From: Acholeplasmataceae bacterium
GTDB taxonomy: Bacteria; Bacillota_I; Bacilli_A; ML615J-28; CAG-698
DNA: 30,733 bases
Reading direction: 5' to 3'
NCBI GenBank assembly: GCA_012841765.1
Contig: DUUA01000079.1
Location: 1-30,733, forward strand
The translations under genes were made by a program, and so were the position numbers. Each line of letters begins with the position of its first letter. Position 1 is the first letter of the stretch. The notes below the pieces were generated by a model. The model was not told the origin of the DNA, searched no databases, and was given only the letters and a program-made list of their open reading frames with translations. Positions 7,400 to 16,339 of this stretch are shown here, one piece after another.

Positions 7400-7945
7400 A
7401 TGATAAAATTACAAACTCCAATAACTGAAGAAAATATTACAAGTTTACGATCTGGTGATATTGTTTCAATATCAGGAATTATTTATACTGGTAGAGATGC
7501 TGCCCATAAAAAATTAGTTGACTTGCTTGATGGTGAAAAAGAATTACCATTTGACCTTGAAAAAGCAATTATATATTACACTGGACCAGCTCCAAAATCT
7601 CCAGGAAGAATAATTGGTTCTTGTGGACCAACATCAAGCTACCGGATGGATGCATATTCTACTCCTTTAATGAAACAAGGACTTAGATTAATGATTGGAA
7701 AAGGTCCAAGAAGCGAAGAACATATAAAAGATCTTAAACTATACAAAGGCGTTTATTTACAGGCTGTTGGTGGCACTGCTGCTCTAATTAGTGAAACAGT
7801 CAAGAAAATGGATTTGGTTGCCTTCCCTGAACTAGGGGCTGAAGCAATTTATAGATTAGAAGTGAAAAATTTTATTGCAACTGTTACCTATGATTCTCTT
7901 GGTAATGACCTTTTAAAAGAAGCAATCAATAAATATAAAAGATAA
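7400..7945 (+). CDS. Class I fumarase-type hydratase, beta subunit (probable mesaconase)
   Basis: This is the beta subunit, matching the C-terminal domain of single-chain class I fumarases. Of its 181 residues the family marks are SGIIYTGRDAAHKKL near the N-terminus, YYTGPAP, the IGSCGPTSSYRMD loop that closes the active site, and LIGKGPRS-type sequence (MIGKGPRSEEH) with VGGTAALI later on. It begins one base after the alpha subunit stop, so the two are made together. The gene is followed at once by a bidirectional terminator shared with murI. As with the alpha subunit, the likely role is the mesaconate to citramalate step of glutamate fermentation. Confidence 0.88.
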   Translation: MIKLQTPITEENITSLRSGDIVSISGIIYTGRDAAHKKLVDLLDGEKELPFDLEKAIIYYTGPAPKSPGRIIGSCGPTSSYRMDAYSTPLMKQGLRLMIGKGPRSEEHIKDLKLYKGVYLQAVGGTAALISETVKKMDLVAFPELGAEAIYRLEVKNFIATVTYDSLGNDLLKEAINKYKR

Positions 7946-7954
7946 TTAAAATAT

Positions 7955-7986
7955 AAAAAAAGCAAGAAACTTATTCTTGCTTTTTT
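7955..7986. terminator. Bidirectional terminator between the hydratase genes and murI
   Basis: AGCAAGAA, loop ACTTA, TTCTTGCT forms an eight-pair stem flanked by an A-run on the left and a T-run on the right. It therefore works in both directions. It ends the plus-strand hydratase transcript and the long minus-strand glutamate operon. Confidence 0.85.
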
Positions 7987-7990
7987 AAAT

Positions 7991-8758
7991 TTAAATAGTA
8001 ACTTCGTGAATAAAATCTATTTTTTTAGTAAACCATGTTATTTTATTAATTAATTCTTCTTTACTTCCCGTTGTAAATAAAATTAATGTTTGTTCATTGT
8101 TTTCACTATTATTAATAATACTTTTCTTTAATTCATCAGCTGTAGCTAGGCCTGATGATACTAAATTAGAACTAGGAAATAATTTTTGTATATTTTTACT
8201 TAGTAAAGGGAAATGAGTACATCCTAAAATAATAGTGTCAATGTTCTTATTTTGATGCGGGCTTAATTTGTCTTTTATAATTTCAAAAGATTCTTCTTCT
8301 TCAATTTTACCTTCTTCAACAATCTTCACAAATTCACTTGCTTTAACAGCAGTAACAATTTGATCTTTCAAACAATTTTGATAATTTCCTAATGATATTG
8401 TTAGATCAGTTGCTATTACCATAATATTATTTGTAGTAGTTACTTTTTTTGCATAATTTGCTGTAGGTTCAATAACTCCAATTATTGGAATGTCTAAATA
8501 TTTATATAAATTAATAGAGTTAGCTGTTGCTGTATTACAAGCAATAACTAAAGCTTTAATTCCCATATTATTTAAAAACAGAGAATTTTCAGTTGTTATT
8601 TTTTCTACTTCAGCACTGCTCTTTTCTCCATAAGGACAATTATAAGTATCTGCAAGATAAATAAAATTCTCACTTGGAAATTTTTCCATTAAAACTTCTA
8701 AAACAGTTAAACCACCAATTCCCGAATCAAAAACTCCAATTGGTCTTTTGTCAATCAA
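7991..8758 (-). CDS. murI: Glutamate racemase
   Basis: MurI interconverts L- and D-glutamate without cofactor. The 255 residues keep all key features: RPIGVFDSGIGGLTVL, NCPYGEK, IACNTATANS with catalytic Cys74, and LGCTHFPLL with catalytic Cys180 and His182. The start is TTG, with GAGAGG upstream, and it overlaps the citXG stop by four bases (TTGA), so it is translationally coupled to the glutamate-fermentation operon and is its last gene. The usual role is D-glutamate supply for peptidoglycan. Its place here suggests it could instead, or as well, feed D-glutamate into the catabolic pathway. A second, cysteine-less paralogue lies just beyond the hydratase genes. Confidence 0.95.
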   Translation of the reverse strand: MIDKRPIGVFDSGIGGLTVLEVLMEKFPSENFIYLADTYNCPYGEKSSAEVEKITTENSLFLNNMGIKALVIACNTATANSINLYKYLDIPIIGVIEPTANYAKKVTTTNNIMVIATDLTISLGNYQNCLKDQIVTAVKASEFVKIVEEGKIEEEESFEIIKDKLSPHQNKNIDTIILGCTHFPLLSKNIQKLFPSSNLVSSGLATADELKKSIINNSENNEQTLILFTTGSKEELINKITWFTKKIDFIHEVTI

Positions 8759-10023
8759 TCTATATACCTCTCTTTAATCATATGAAGAAATATTGTAACT
8801 ATTAGTAAATCAGCAGCACCACCTATACTAATATTTTCTCTTATTGCTTCATCTGTTATTTTATTTATTCTTTCAATATCATATTCATTTATTCCCGAAA
8901 TCATATTTTTAAAATATGAATATTTTTCAAGACTTCCTGCTCTTTTTAATAAAACAGAATCATCACACTCTCTTACAAGAGTTATTAAAGTCATCATTAA
9001 AGCTTCATCTGAATATGTTGAATATTGTTCCAAAACTTTAAGGGCTCTCATAACACTTGGCAATCCTTTATTTACTTCTCCGCGAATTCCTAAAAATCCG
9101 TATTCTTGAAATAATCGTTTACCATGAGTGTCTTTTGCTCCATCAAAATCATCTAAAATATTTCTTGTCATAAAAGCAACATTTTCAAATATTTTATCGA
9201 AATTACTATTATTAACAACTGCTTCTCCGCAGGCGATACAAGCTAGCCCTAAACAAAAGATTAATCCTTTATGAGTATTGACTCCTTTTGTTACAGTAAA
9301 CATATATTCTTCTGCAATTTTGCCAATTTCTCTTCCTTTTTTAAACGCCTCATCATAATCAAGCGCCATTCCTTCTAAAAATAACAAACCAAAAAAATCA
9401 ACAATCACATTTCTTGATTTTTTCATTAAGGAAACATCCATATCTTCGTGACTTCCAGCGGTATTTTCACAAACTAAACCAAACTTTGGCTCTAAAATTA
9501 ATTCTAAAGAAATAGCATCATATGCAAGAGTGCTTATGTCTTCTAGCAAAAACTGAACAACATGATCTTGAATATGTTCAATAATATCTTCAACTTTATG
9601 TTTTTGTTTTCTAATACAGTAAAAAGCATCACACTCACATAAGAAGCATTGTCTTGCTTCAAATCCCAAATCTTGTCTACTAATACTAACAATACTATTT
9701 TGAAAAACATCCAAATCAATAAACCTTCCTATTGGATGTTCATTTTCAAGAATAATTAATTCTTTTTTAAAAGATATTAAATCTTTATTAAAAATCTCTA
9801 GAAAAAAATAAGGCCCATCAAATGAATCATAAAAATTAACTCGCAAACAATTATATTTTCTTTCCAATAGTTTTTTAAAAAACTTAATGAAAAAATATGA
9901 ATAAAATATTTTTTTATTAATTCCAGGAATGTTAGCCTTAACAACAACATAAATATTGTCGTTTATCATAAATTTCTTTAAGTTATGTATTCTTTTTTCA
10001 CGATCATCTAATATTTTATCCAT
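8755..10023 (-). CDS. citXG: Fused CitX-CitG: holo-citrate-lyase synthase and triphosphoribosyl-dephospho-CoA synthase
   Basis: The 422-residue protein joins two enzymes. Residues about 1-150 match CitX, which transfers the prosthetic group to the acyl carrier subunit; the IGRFIDLDVF and SRQDLGFEARQCFLCECDAF motifs are typical. Residues about 160-422 match CitG, which makes 2'-(5''-triphosphoribosyl)-3'-dephospho-CoA from dephospho-CoA and ATP; I see CENTAGSHEDMDVSLM, THKGLIFCLGLACIA and the C-terminal SIGGAADLL. Such CitXG fusions are known in other bacteria. The start ATG follows AAAGGATATATA and shares one base with the citC stop. It supplies the cofactor needed by CitD encoded in the same operon. 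It has no sign of damage. Confidence 0.92.
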   Translation of the reverse strand: MDKILDDREKRIHNLKKFMINDNIYVVVKANIPGINKKIFYSYFFIKFFKKLLERKYNCLRVNFYDSFDGPYFFLEIFNKDLISFKKELIILENEHPIGRFIDLDVFQNSIVSISRQDLGFEARQCFLCECDAFYCIRKQKHKVEDIIEHIQDHVVQFLLEDISTLAYDAISLELILEPKFGLVCENTAGSHEDMDVSLMKKSRNVIVDFFGLLFLEGMALDYDEAFKKGREIGKIAEEYMFTVTKGVNTHKGLIFCLGLACIACGEAVVNNSNFDKIFENVAFMTRNILDDFDGAKDTHGKRLFQEYGFLGIRGEVNKGLPSVMRALKVLEQYSTYSDEALMMTLITLVRECDDSVLLKRAGSLEKYSYFKNMISGINEYDIERINKITDEAIRENISIGGAADLLIVTIFLHMIKERYID

Positions 10024-11000
10024 TATATATCCTTTAATTTTTTTAGGTAAGAAACTACTTTTTTTGGAACTAAAGAAGATAAACTTTTAAAATCATCTTC
10101 TTGATATTTCTTTCTTACTAAACTTGCACTAATTATTTCATCAAATACTTTTTTTCTTGGAATAATAATTAAATCATCATTTAATATTTCCTTTAACATC
10201 TCATTATATCTTTTAGTTGTTGGATCAGTTTCTTCTCCAACATAACGTTTCTGAATATTAAAGATTTTCATAAAATAATTTTTAAAAATCAGAGCATCAA
10301 CTTTACCTTCTACAGATACTTTATCAATATCATCTTTTAAAAAATAAGTTGGAAAAGTTAAATTTGAAATTAAATAATAAGTGCTTGGAACGACTGTAAC
10401 ATTTTTTATCTTTTCTAAACCAAATTTTACCATTTTAAATCTATCTTCATATGAAAAAAATGATTTATCTTCTTCTAAAACAAAAACTATTAGTGGTAAA
10501 CCTTCTTTTAAAATACTTTCAATCAAGTATAAATGACCTTTAGTAAAAGGATTGGCATTAAGGCAGACTGCATTATATTTTTCTTCATTTAAAGAATATT
10601 TGACTTTTAATTTGTGAAGTTCTTTTTTTATATCATAATTATTCGATTCCAAAACAGCAACAACATCAGTTAATAAAATAGTACGAAAACTCATGCTTTC
10701 AAAATATTTAAAATACATTGGTGTTGTATAAATAAACAAATGGTCTATTCCCTTACTGGCCAAATGGTTAATCATATAAGACAATAAATACCCAGCGATA
10801 TTTTCCGCTTGAAATTCTTCACTTATAGCAAAAAAAGTAATTATATTATGACGTGTTGAAACAGTAGCAATCACTTCTTTTTCAACTTCAAGATAAATAG
10901 AATAATCTACATTTTCATATTTAAAATTAAACTTTTTAAGAAAAGCAGCTACAGTTTCTTTATCATTATCACTAATTACTTCTTTTATATTATAATTCAT
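10023..11000 (-). CDS. citC: [Citrate (pro-3S)-lyase] ligase
   Basis: CitC switches on citrate-lyase-type complexes by acetylating the prosthetic group on the acyl carrier subunit, using acetate and ATP. The 325-residue protein has the two expected parts: an N-terminal GNAT-like domain (about 1-118) and a C-terminal nucleotidyltransferase domain with NANPFTKGH (the TKGH signature at 153-156). The ATG follows AAGGAAAATAA. The gene overlaps citF by 11 bases and citXG by one. In this operon the target is most likely a citramalate lyase, whose related prosthetic group also needs acetylation. Confidence 0.93.
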   Translation of the reverse strand: MNYNIKEVISDNDKETVAAFLKKFNFKYENVDYSIYLEVEKEVIATVSTRHNIITFFAISEEFQAENIAGYLLSYMINHLASKGIDHLFIYTTPMYFKYFESMSFRTILLTDVVAVLESNNYDIKKELHKLKVKYSLNEEKYNAVCLNANPFTKGHLYLIESILKEGLPLIVFVLEEDKSFFSYEDRFKMVKFGLEKIKNVTVVPSTYYLISNLTFPTYFLKDDIDKVSVEGKVDALIFKNYFMKIFNIQKRYVGEETDPTTKRYNEMLKEILNDDLIIIPRKKVFDEIISASLVRKKYQEDDFKSLSSLVPKKVVSYLKKLKDI

Positions 11001-12513
11001 TTATTTTCCTTATTTGATAAATTGAATCAATTATAGAGCCATCACGGTACTGAACAACACCAACTACTCTTTTTTTAAATTCAGTCTTTTTGGGAATTCC
11101 TGTATACTTATGAGTTATTTCTAAAAGTTCATGAATTGAAGCAATTTTTAATTTTGAATTTTTAAACATTTCTATTAAATCATTTCTTTTAGGATTAATA
11201 GCAATTCCTCTTTCAGTAACTAAAACATCAACATCAGAACCTGGCGTTGTAACTGTTGTTACCCGTTCTCTAATAATAGGTGTTCTTGCTTTCATTGTTG
11301 GAGAAACAATAATTGTCAATTTTGCTCCATGAGCAGTATCTGAATGTCCACCACTGCCACCCATAATTAATCCTGTTGATGATGTAGTAACATTAACATT
11401 AAAATCAAGATCAATTTCAGTCGCCCCTAAAATAACAAAATCCAATTTATTTACAATTGGATCATCATAAGGATTAGCATATTTGCTAGCACTCATGATT
11501 TTATGGCTTGTGTTATTTTTAGCTGATTTTACAGCTTCTAAATCAAAACATTGGACATCATATAAATTTTCTATTAATCCTTGTTCTAACATAGAAACAA
11601 AATAAGCTGTAATTCCCCCACTAGCAAATTTGGCTTTGATATTATCTTTTTCCATAATATCTTTAACAAAACTAGCAACAGCTAAAGATGTTCCACCAGC
11701 TCCAGTTTGCATTGAAAAATCATTTTTTAGTAAACCAGCTTCTTCTATAAATTTAGCAGTATCTTTAGCAATCTTTAAACCAATAGGATCTTTAGTAATT
11801 TTTGTAGTCCCGCTGACAATCCCTGATTGTCTGCCGATACTTTCAACAACTAAACAATAATCAATATATTTACCTTCAATTTGATTATAGTTTACTTCTT
11901 CAACTAAAGAGTCAGTTACTACTACTTTCTGTTTAGCATATAACATATCAGAAATTGTATATCCTAAAACACCACAAGCATTTTTACCTGTTAAACCATT
12001 ACCATTACCGTCTTTATCAGCAGTTGGTGTTGCTATAAAAGCAACATCAATTATTAGTTCGCCAGATTCAATACTCCTTGGTCTTCCTCCATGAGTTTGC
12101 ATAATCAAATTACCTCGCAAAAAACCTTCGCTAATTGCTCTAGCAGCTTTACCATTAATATAGTTAGTGTGAATATTTGTAATATTACCGTCTAATATTA
12201 ATTCTTCCATCATATCATTATTAGCAAATATGCCAGTTGCGGCTACTGTAATATCTTTTAGATTTCTTCTTTTTACTTCAGATAAAACCATATTCATTAC
12301 TTCATCACCATTTCTTAAATGATGATGAAATGATAAAGTAAAGCCATCTTTAATTTTTAATATGTTAAATAGTTCTTTAATATCAGTTATAACTTTAGAA
12401 TTATTTCTCGAAATAACTTCTTTTATTAAAATTCGTTTTTGTTTTTTATATTCTTCAGTTCCCATAAATGGTTTCAAACCAGTTGGAACATTCCTATTTA
12501 TTATATTTTTCAT
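10990..12513 (-). CDS. citF: Citrate/citramalate lyase alpha subunit (acyl-ACP transferase)
   Basis: CitF, 507 residues, is the CoA-transferase-like subunit that exchanges the acetyl group on the carrier protein for the substrate, forming citryl- or citramalyl-ACP and releasing acetate. The length equals that of known CitF proteins. Recognisable stretches are NRNVPTGLKPFMG at the start, LSFHHHLRNGD, the GNGNGLTGKNACGVLGY loop, and MGGSGGHSDTAHGAK in the C-terminal half. A single base is shared with the citE stop. The Shine-Dalgarno is weak, which fits coupling to citE. The neighbouring methylaspartate genes favour citramalate over citrate as the substrate; the sequence alone does not decide. 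Confidence 0.93.
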   Translation of the reverse strand: MKNIINRNVPTGLKPFMGTEEYKKQKRILIKEVISRNNSKVITDIKELFNILKIKDGFTLSFHHHLRNGDEVMNMVLSEVKRRNLKDITVAATGIFANNDMMEELILDGNITNIHTNYINGKAARAISEGFLRGNLIMQTHGGRPRSIESGELIIDVAFIATPTADKDGNGNGLTGKNACGVLGYTISDMLYAKQKVVVTDSLVEEVNYNQIEGKYIDYCLVVESIGRQSGIVSGTTKITKDPIGLKIAKDTAKFIEEAGLLKNDFSMQTGAGGTSLAVASFVKDIMEKDNIKAKFASGGITAYFVSMLEQGLIENLYDVQCFDLEAVKSAKNNTSHKIMSASKYANPYDDPIVNKLDFVILGATEIDLDFNVNVTTSSTGLIMGGSGGHSDTAHGAKLTIIVSPTMKARTPIIRERVTTVTTPGSDVDVLVTERGIAINPKRNDLIEMFKNSKLKIASIHELLEITHKYTGIPKKTEFKKRVVGVVQYRDGSIIDSIYQIRKINEL

Positions 12514-13358
12514 TATAATAACCCAAAACTTTTAGCTCGATTAATAATTTTTAGTGATCTTTCAATAATTGGTTTATCAATCATTTTATTATCAATGCTA
12601 AAGGCCCCTTTTGTATTGTTTTTTGCTCCTTCTAATACTCTTAATGCATATTCAATTTGCACTAAAGAGGGCGAAAAAACATTATTAATATGAGTTACTT
12701 GATTTGGATGAATACAAGCTTTAGCTTTAAACCCTAAAGATTTTGCTAAATAAGAGTCTGTTAATAACCCATCAGTATCTAAAGTACTTGTAAATGGGGT
12801 ATCAATAGCTTCAATTTTTGCAGCTATGCAAGCAAGTGCAACCTTTGCCCGTGGATATAGTATTTCTACGGAATCTTTAGTTCTGACAACTTCCATGTCA
12901 CTTGCTAAATCTTCAGCACCTAACAATACTCCATCAACTCTTGGCATTTTAACAATTTCTTCAATTTTTAAAACTGATTCAGCAAGTTCAACTAAGGCAA
13001 TCACATTAATTTTTTTCTTTAATTTTTTTTCTTTTTCAATTTTTGTTAAAAGAACATCAAGTTTAATTAAATCATCAGGCATTGCTTTAGGCAACATAAT
13101 AGTATCAATAAAATCTGTAACAATGCTTTCTAAATCTTTAATAAAATATTCTGAATCAATACTGTTAATACGAATTATTACTTCTTTTTGCATTGGAAAA
13201 GTTTCTAAAAAAGATTTAGTTAAATTCCTAGCACTATCTTTATCAAATAAAGATATTGCATCTTCTAAATCAATTATGATACTATCAGCTTCAAAAACTT
13301 CAGCCGTTTGTAACATTCCTGGATTATTTCCAGGAATAAAAAGTAAGCTTCTTCGCAT
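12513..13358 (-). CDS. citE: Citrate/citramalate lyase beta subunit (acyl lyase)
   Basis: CitE is the lyase proper. It belongs to the HpcH/HpaI aldolase superfamily and cleaves citryl-ACP to oxaloacetate or citramalyl-ACP to pyruvate, regenerating acetyl-ACP. In 281 residues I see the N-terminal RRSLLFIPGNNP, the IIDLEDAI metal-binding strand, RINSIDSEYF, VALVELAESV-type sequence, LLGAEDLASD with the metal-binding acid pair, and KACIHPNQV near the end. GGAGAAATAG precedes the ATG. One base separates it from citD. A product of pyruvate rather than oxaloacetate is expected from the operon context. No oxaloacetate decarboxylase or citrate carrier gene is in the window. Confidence 0.93.
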   Translation of the reverse strand: MRRSLLFIPGNNPGMLQTAEVFEADSIIIDLEDAISLFDKDSARNLTKSFLETFPMQKEVIIRINSIDSEYFIKDLESIVTDFIDTIMLPKAMPDDLIKLDVLLTKIEKEKKLKKKINVIALVELAESVLKIEEIVKMPRVDGVLLGAEDLASDMEVVRTKDSVEILYPRAKVALACIAAKIEAIDTPFTSTLDTDGLLTDSYLAKSLGFKAKACIHPNQVTHINNVFSPSLVQIEYALRVLEGAKNNTKGAFSIDNKMIDKPIIERSLKIINRAKSFGLL

Positions 13359-13359
13359 T

Positions 13360-13611
13360 CTATTTCTCCAATCTATTGATTGCGGTAATTAATCTCGCCC
13401 TAATAGCATAATCTAAAGCACCTTTATCATTAACAGTAACTTTAAGATTATTTATTCCCAGTTCATTTAATGTTTCTTTTACAACTTTATAAATAGCATC
13501 ACCAAAAGCATCAAAAACTATACTATTAATATTTATATCTAAATCTTCATTATTACTTACGGTAATTAAACAATCATTAGACTCTAAACTGCCACAAGTT
13601 GCGCTTTTCAT
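13360..13611 (-). CDS. citD: Citrate/citramalate lyase gamma subunit (acyl carrier protein)
   Basis: This 83-residue protein is the acyl carrier subunit of the lyase. The N-terminal GSLESNDCLI matches the family's GTLESxD motif, so Ser11 should carry the phosphoribosyl-dephospho-CoA arm. The C-terminal half has the DKGALDYAIRARLITAI helix seen in CitD proteins. It starts directly after the mal stop with AAGGAAG as ribosome binding site, and is followed one base later by citE. CitXG and CitC, encoded downstream, would make, attach and acetylate its arm. Confidence 0.93.
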   Translation of the reverse strand: MKSATCGSLESNDCLITVSNNEDLDININSIVFDAFGDAIYKVVKETLNELGINNLKVTVNDKGALDYAIRARLITAINRLEK

Positions 13612-14859
13612 TTATTTCTTCCTTGAATTTGCCAGTGCACAAACTCTGTTAATTTCATTGACACAAAGCATAATTGCTTCATCAACGCCCATTCCTGGTT
13701 TTGCTAGTGTTTGGTCTGCTTTACAAGCAACAGCAATATGCATGCTTGCGTGAGTAGAAATATCCGTTTCATTACAAGTACCACCACAGTAAGCACCAAT
13801 ATTAGCTTTTTGGCAATATAATATTGCTTCAATTGTATTATTAAGTCCCCCTAAATCAGGAGTTTTAATTTGTAACATGTGACCAGCTTTATTATCTGCA
13901 AAATAAATAATGTCTTCTAAGGTATTGCACCATTCATCAGCAACTATTTCCACGTTAATTTTTCTTTCATCCAACATTTTAGTAATATCTCTTAAATATT
14001 CCATTGTAGATTTTTTATCACCAGAATCAACTGGCCCTTCAATTCTTAAATGAAAAGGACTAGCGATATCACTTAGTTCTTGTAAGTAATCAACCATTTT
14101 TTCAACATCATAGTTAAAAGCAAGACCAATAGTTCCATATGTATCAATATGTAGGATTGGAGCATAATTCAAATCTGTTCTTAAATGAATAATTCTATTA
14201 CGCAACCAATTCATATATTCCTTTAAAATTTCTCCGTTTTTGCCTAATTTTTTTTCAACATTGTTAATTAAAGCATGGGGCAACACTGGTGATTCTTTAA
14301 TAATCATCTTATCAGCATTTGTATAGCGGTCATCTCCACTTTGAGAAAACACAGGAATTGATTCATAATGATCATCTTTAATTCCATATTCTTTTCTAAT
14401 TATTTCAGCCATAGTTAATTTATGGCATGCTGAAGTAGCACTTAAAAGTGCTTGAGTAATTCCATATCTAATAGCAGTATGCAATCTTTTACCATCAATT
14501 ATTAAATGATCATATTTTTCAGCAAGGTCTTTAAAACTAGTTACATCTTCTTTTAATAATAATGGTTTAATTTTATTTTCTAAAAAATTAATAGCGTCAT
14601 CAGCAAGAAATAAAGGGTCTCTTCCGCCTGCTCCACTATATTGAACAGCTGTGCAATCTCCAAAACCAACACTACCATCTTCTAAAACTAATTGAATAGA
14701 AACTGCTTCTCCCGGTTGACGAATTTTGCTGAAACCAGGTGTAACTGGTTCTCCAACATAATCTAATCCATCACTTAAAGCCCCCATTTTAATGGCTGCT
14801 TGGTCATCAAAGTAAAATCCTGTATAGGATTTTGTAAAAATAACATTTTTAATTTTCAT
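13612..14859 (-). CDS. mal: Methylaspartate ammonia-lyase
   Basis: This enolase-superfamily enzyme removes ammonia from (2S,3S)-3-methylaspartate to give mesaconate. The 415 residues align well, from memory, with the clostridial and Citrobacter enzymes. Catalytic His195 lies in LPHALINNVEKKLG and catalytic Lys332 in QIKTPDLGG. The three metal ligands are Asp239 (HIDTYG), Glu274 (IEGP) and Asp308 (VADEW). These positions are one higher than those I recall for the Citrobacter enzyme. It follows glmE by eight bases with AGGGAAAAAC before the ATG and abuts citD. It joins the glutamate mutase and lyase parts of the pathway. All key residues are present, so activity is expected. Confidence 0.96.
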   Translation of the reverse strand: MKIKNVIFTKSYTGFYFDDQAAIKMGALSDGLDYVGEPVTPGFSKIRQPGEAVSIQLVLEDGSVGFGDCTAVQYSGAGGRDPLFLADDAINFLENKIKPLLLKEDVTSFKDLAEKYDHLIIDGKRLHTAIRYGITQALLSATSACHKLTMAEIIRKEYGIKDDHYESIPVFSQSGDDRYTNADKMIIKESPVLPHALINNVEKKLGKNGEILKEYMNWLRNRIIHLRTDLNYAPILHIDTYGTIGLAFNYDVEKMVDYLQELSDIASPFHLRIEGPVDSGDKKSTMEYLRDITKMLDERKINVEIVADEWCNTLEDIIYFADNKAGHMLQIKTPDLGGLNNTIEAILYCQKANIGAYCGGTCNETDISTHASMHIAVACKADQTLAKPGMGVDEAIMLCVNEINRVCALANSRKK

Positions 14860-14867
14860 GTTTTTCC

Positions 14868-16328
14868 CTATTTCATTTGAGGACGACCAATTAATTCTCC
14901 CATACTAACTGCTGTTACATCATCGACAGTCATTTGGAAAGAAACAGGTCTGTTTTCCTCTTTTGCCCTTTCTTCTATTTTTTCTCTATGATATTTTTTT
15001 ATTTCTTCTGTAACACCTAAATTACCAAATTCTAAAATACGAATAGCTCCTTTAGAATCTCTCGCCGGCCACATTAAACCAGCATTATATCTACTTGGCG
15101 CAAAAGGAATATCAATTATTCCTGCTTCAAAACCTTTTACAACTCCAATCGCTAAATCTCCATCCCCTATTTTATAAATATTATCAAGCATACTATCAAC
15201 TTCATTTCTAATTTGATAATATTCCTCCAAGTATTCTTTACTTTCAGCAAACTCTTGATCTTTTAAAACATTACATACATATTTAGAGGCTTTAATCCCA
15301 ATAGAATTAGCTTCAGCTGTAGGAATCCCAATAGATTCATATGGAGTTTTTGTAATCATTTTTGTTGCTTTCCCTAAAGCGGCAACAGTTGATGCTAAAG
15401 AAATTAAAGATGTCGCTTCTGCTTCATCTGCAGGGAAGCCTCCCATCCATTGGTGAAACACAGTCGTAACAACCATATCTTTATAACCATATTTTTTTAG
15501 ATATTCCTCAGTTTGATCATTCAATGATCTTAATGCAGCAATATCTTGAATAACATTACCACCTTGACCATAACCAACGGTTATGTTCTTAACTCCTTGT
15601 TCAGCTGCTAACAATGCTTCAATAATTGCAACAACATTAGAAATACAAGGTGGAACTAAAGTACCTGTTAAAGGGCCAAAAGGCTCTCTGTTAATACTTA
15701 CTCCTTTTTCTTCATAATAACCAACTAATCTATCACAATATTGCCAGTAATATAAAGTATCTTCCAAAGAAACTGATTTTGCATATGGAAGATTATAAGA
15801 AATTGCTCCTCCTTCATTAGAAGTAAAGCCGGCTGCATGAATAATTTCTGCAAGCAATCTAGAATCTGGTGTTCCATGTCTAGCTTGCACAGGAACGCCA
15901 ATTGATTCTACTAATATCCTGCATTTTTCAACACCGTGATTAACAGCTGGAAAACCATTTAATAAACTTCTTCCAATTTTATCACTTTCATTAATTGCTT
16001 TTTCAGCATCTTCATACCGATTCAATCTTGTATAAGAATCAATTGTTGAAGGTAGAAAATCTGCTCCAGCTTTTTCAAGTTTTTGTAATAATGCTATATG
16101 TTCTTTTAAAGTTGCAACACCAGCTCTAGGTTGTACATAAGTACGCCCTTCTTTTTTTGCTTGTGCTAATTTTAAAGCAAAGTTTTTTTCTTTTGGTATT
16201 TTCTTTAAATATTCAACAGCAATATCTAAATTTAATAAAGGTGAGCTTCCTGTGGGCCATGTTTCAAGCACCTGTTTTCTCACTTTCAAAAATTCATTTG
16301 TAGTCCATTTTTTATTTCGTAATTTCAC
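14868..16328 (-). CDS. glmE: Glutamate mutase epsilon (catalytic) subunit
   Basis: GlmE (also MutE) is the TIM-barrel subunit of adenosylcobalamin-dependent glutamate mutase, which turns L-glutamate into 3-methylaspartate by a radical carbon-skeleton shift. The 486-residue protein has the expected length and conserved blocks: [52 protein letters not shown] (substrate-binding arginines), [14 protein letters not shown] and the C-terminal [16 protein letters not shown]. The start codon is GTG, nine bases after AGGAG. It lies eleven bases after glmL and eight before mal. It must assemble with GlmS to bind the cofactor. Confidence 0.96.
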   Translation of the reverse strand: MKLRNKKWTTNEFLKVRKQVLETWPTGSSPLLNLDIAVEYLKKIPKEKNFALKLAQAKKEGRTYVQPRAGVATLKEHIALLQKLEKAGADFLPSTIDSYTRLNRYEDAEKAINESDKIGRSLLNGFPAVNHGVEKCRILVESIGVPVQARHGTPDSRLLAEIIHAAGFTSNEGGAISYNLPYAKSVSLEDTLYYWQYCDRLVGYYEEKGVSINREPFGPLTGTLVPPCISNVVAIIEALLAAEQGVKNITVGYGQGGNVIQDIAALRSLNDQTEEYLKKYGYKDMVVTTVFHQWMGGFPADEAEATSLISLASTVAALGKATKMITKTPYESIGIPTAEANSIGIKASKYVCNVLKDQEFAESKEYLEEYYQIRNEVDSMLDNIYKIGDGDLAIGVVKGFEAGIIDIPFAPSRYNAGLMWPARDSKGAIRILEFGNLGVTEEIKKYHREKIEERAKEENRPVSFQMTVDDVTAVSMGELIGRPQMK

Positions 16329-16339
16329 TTTTTATGCTC

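Noticed and set aside
12826..13392. 188-codon plus-strand open frame opposite citE
   Set aside because: It lies entirely antisense to a well-supported citE, has no ribosome binding site or recognisable domain, and its serine/leucine-rich composition is that of a reverse-strand shadow.
8755..13611. Citrate fermentation as the purpose of the cit genes
   Set aside because: There is no citrate carrier or oxaloacetate decarboxylase in the window, and the genes are continuous with glutamate mutase and methylaspartate ammonia-lyase. Citramalate is the better substrate, though this is not proven.
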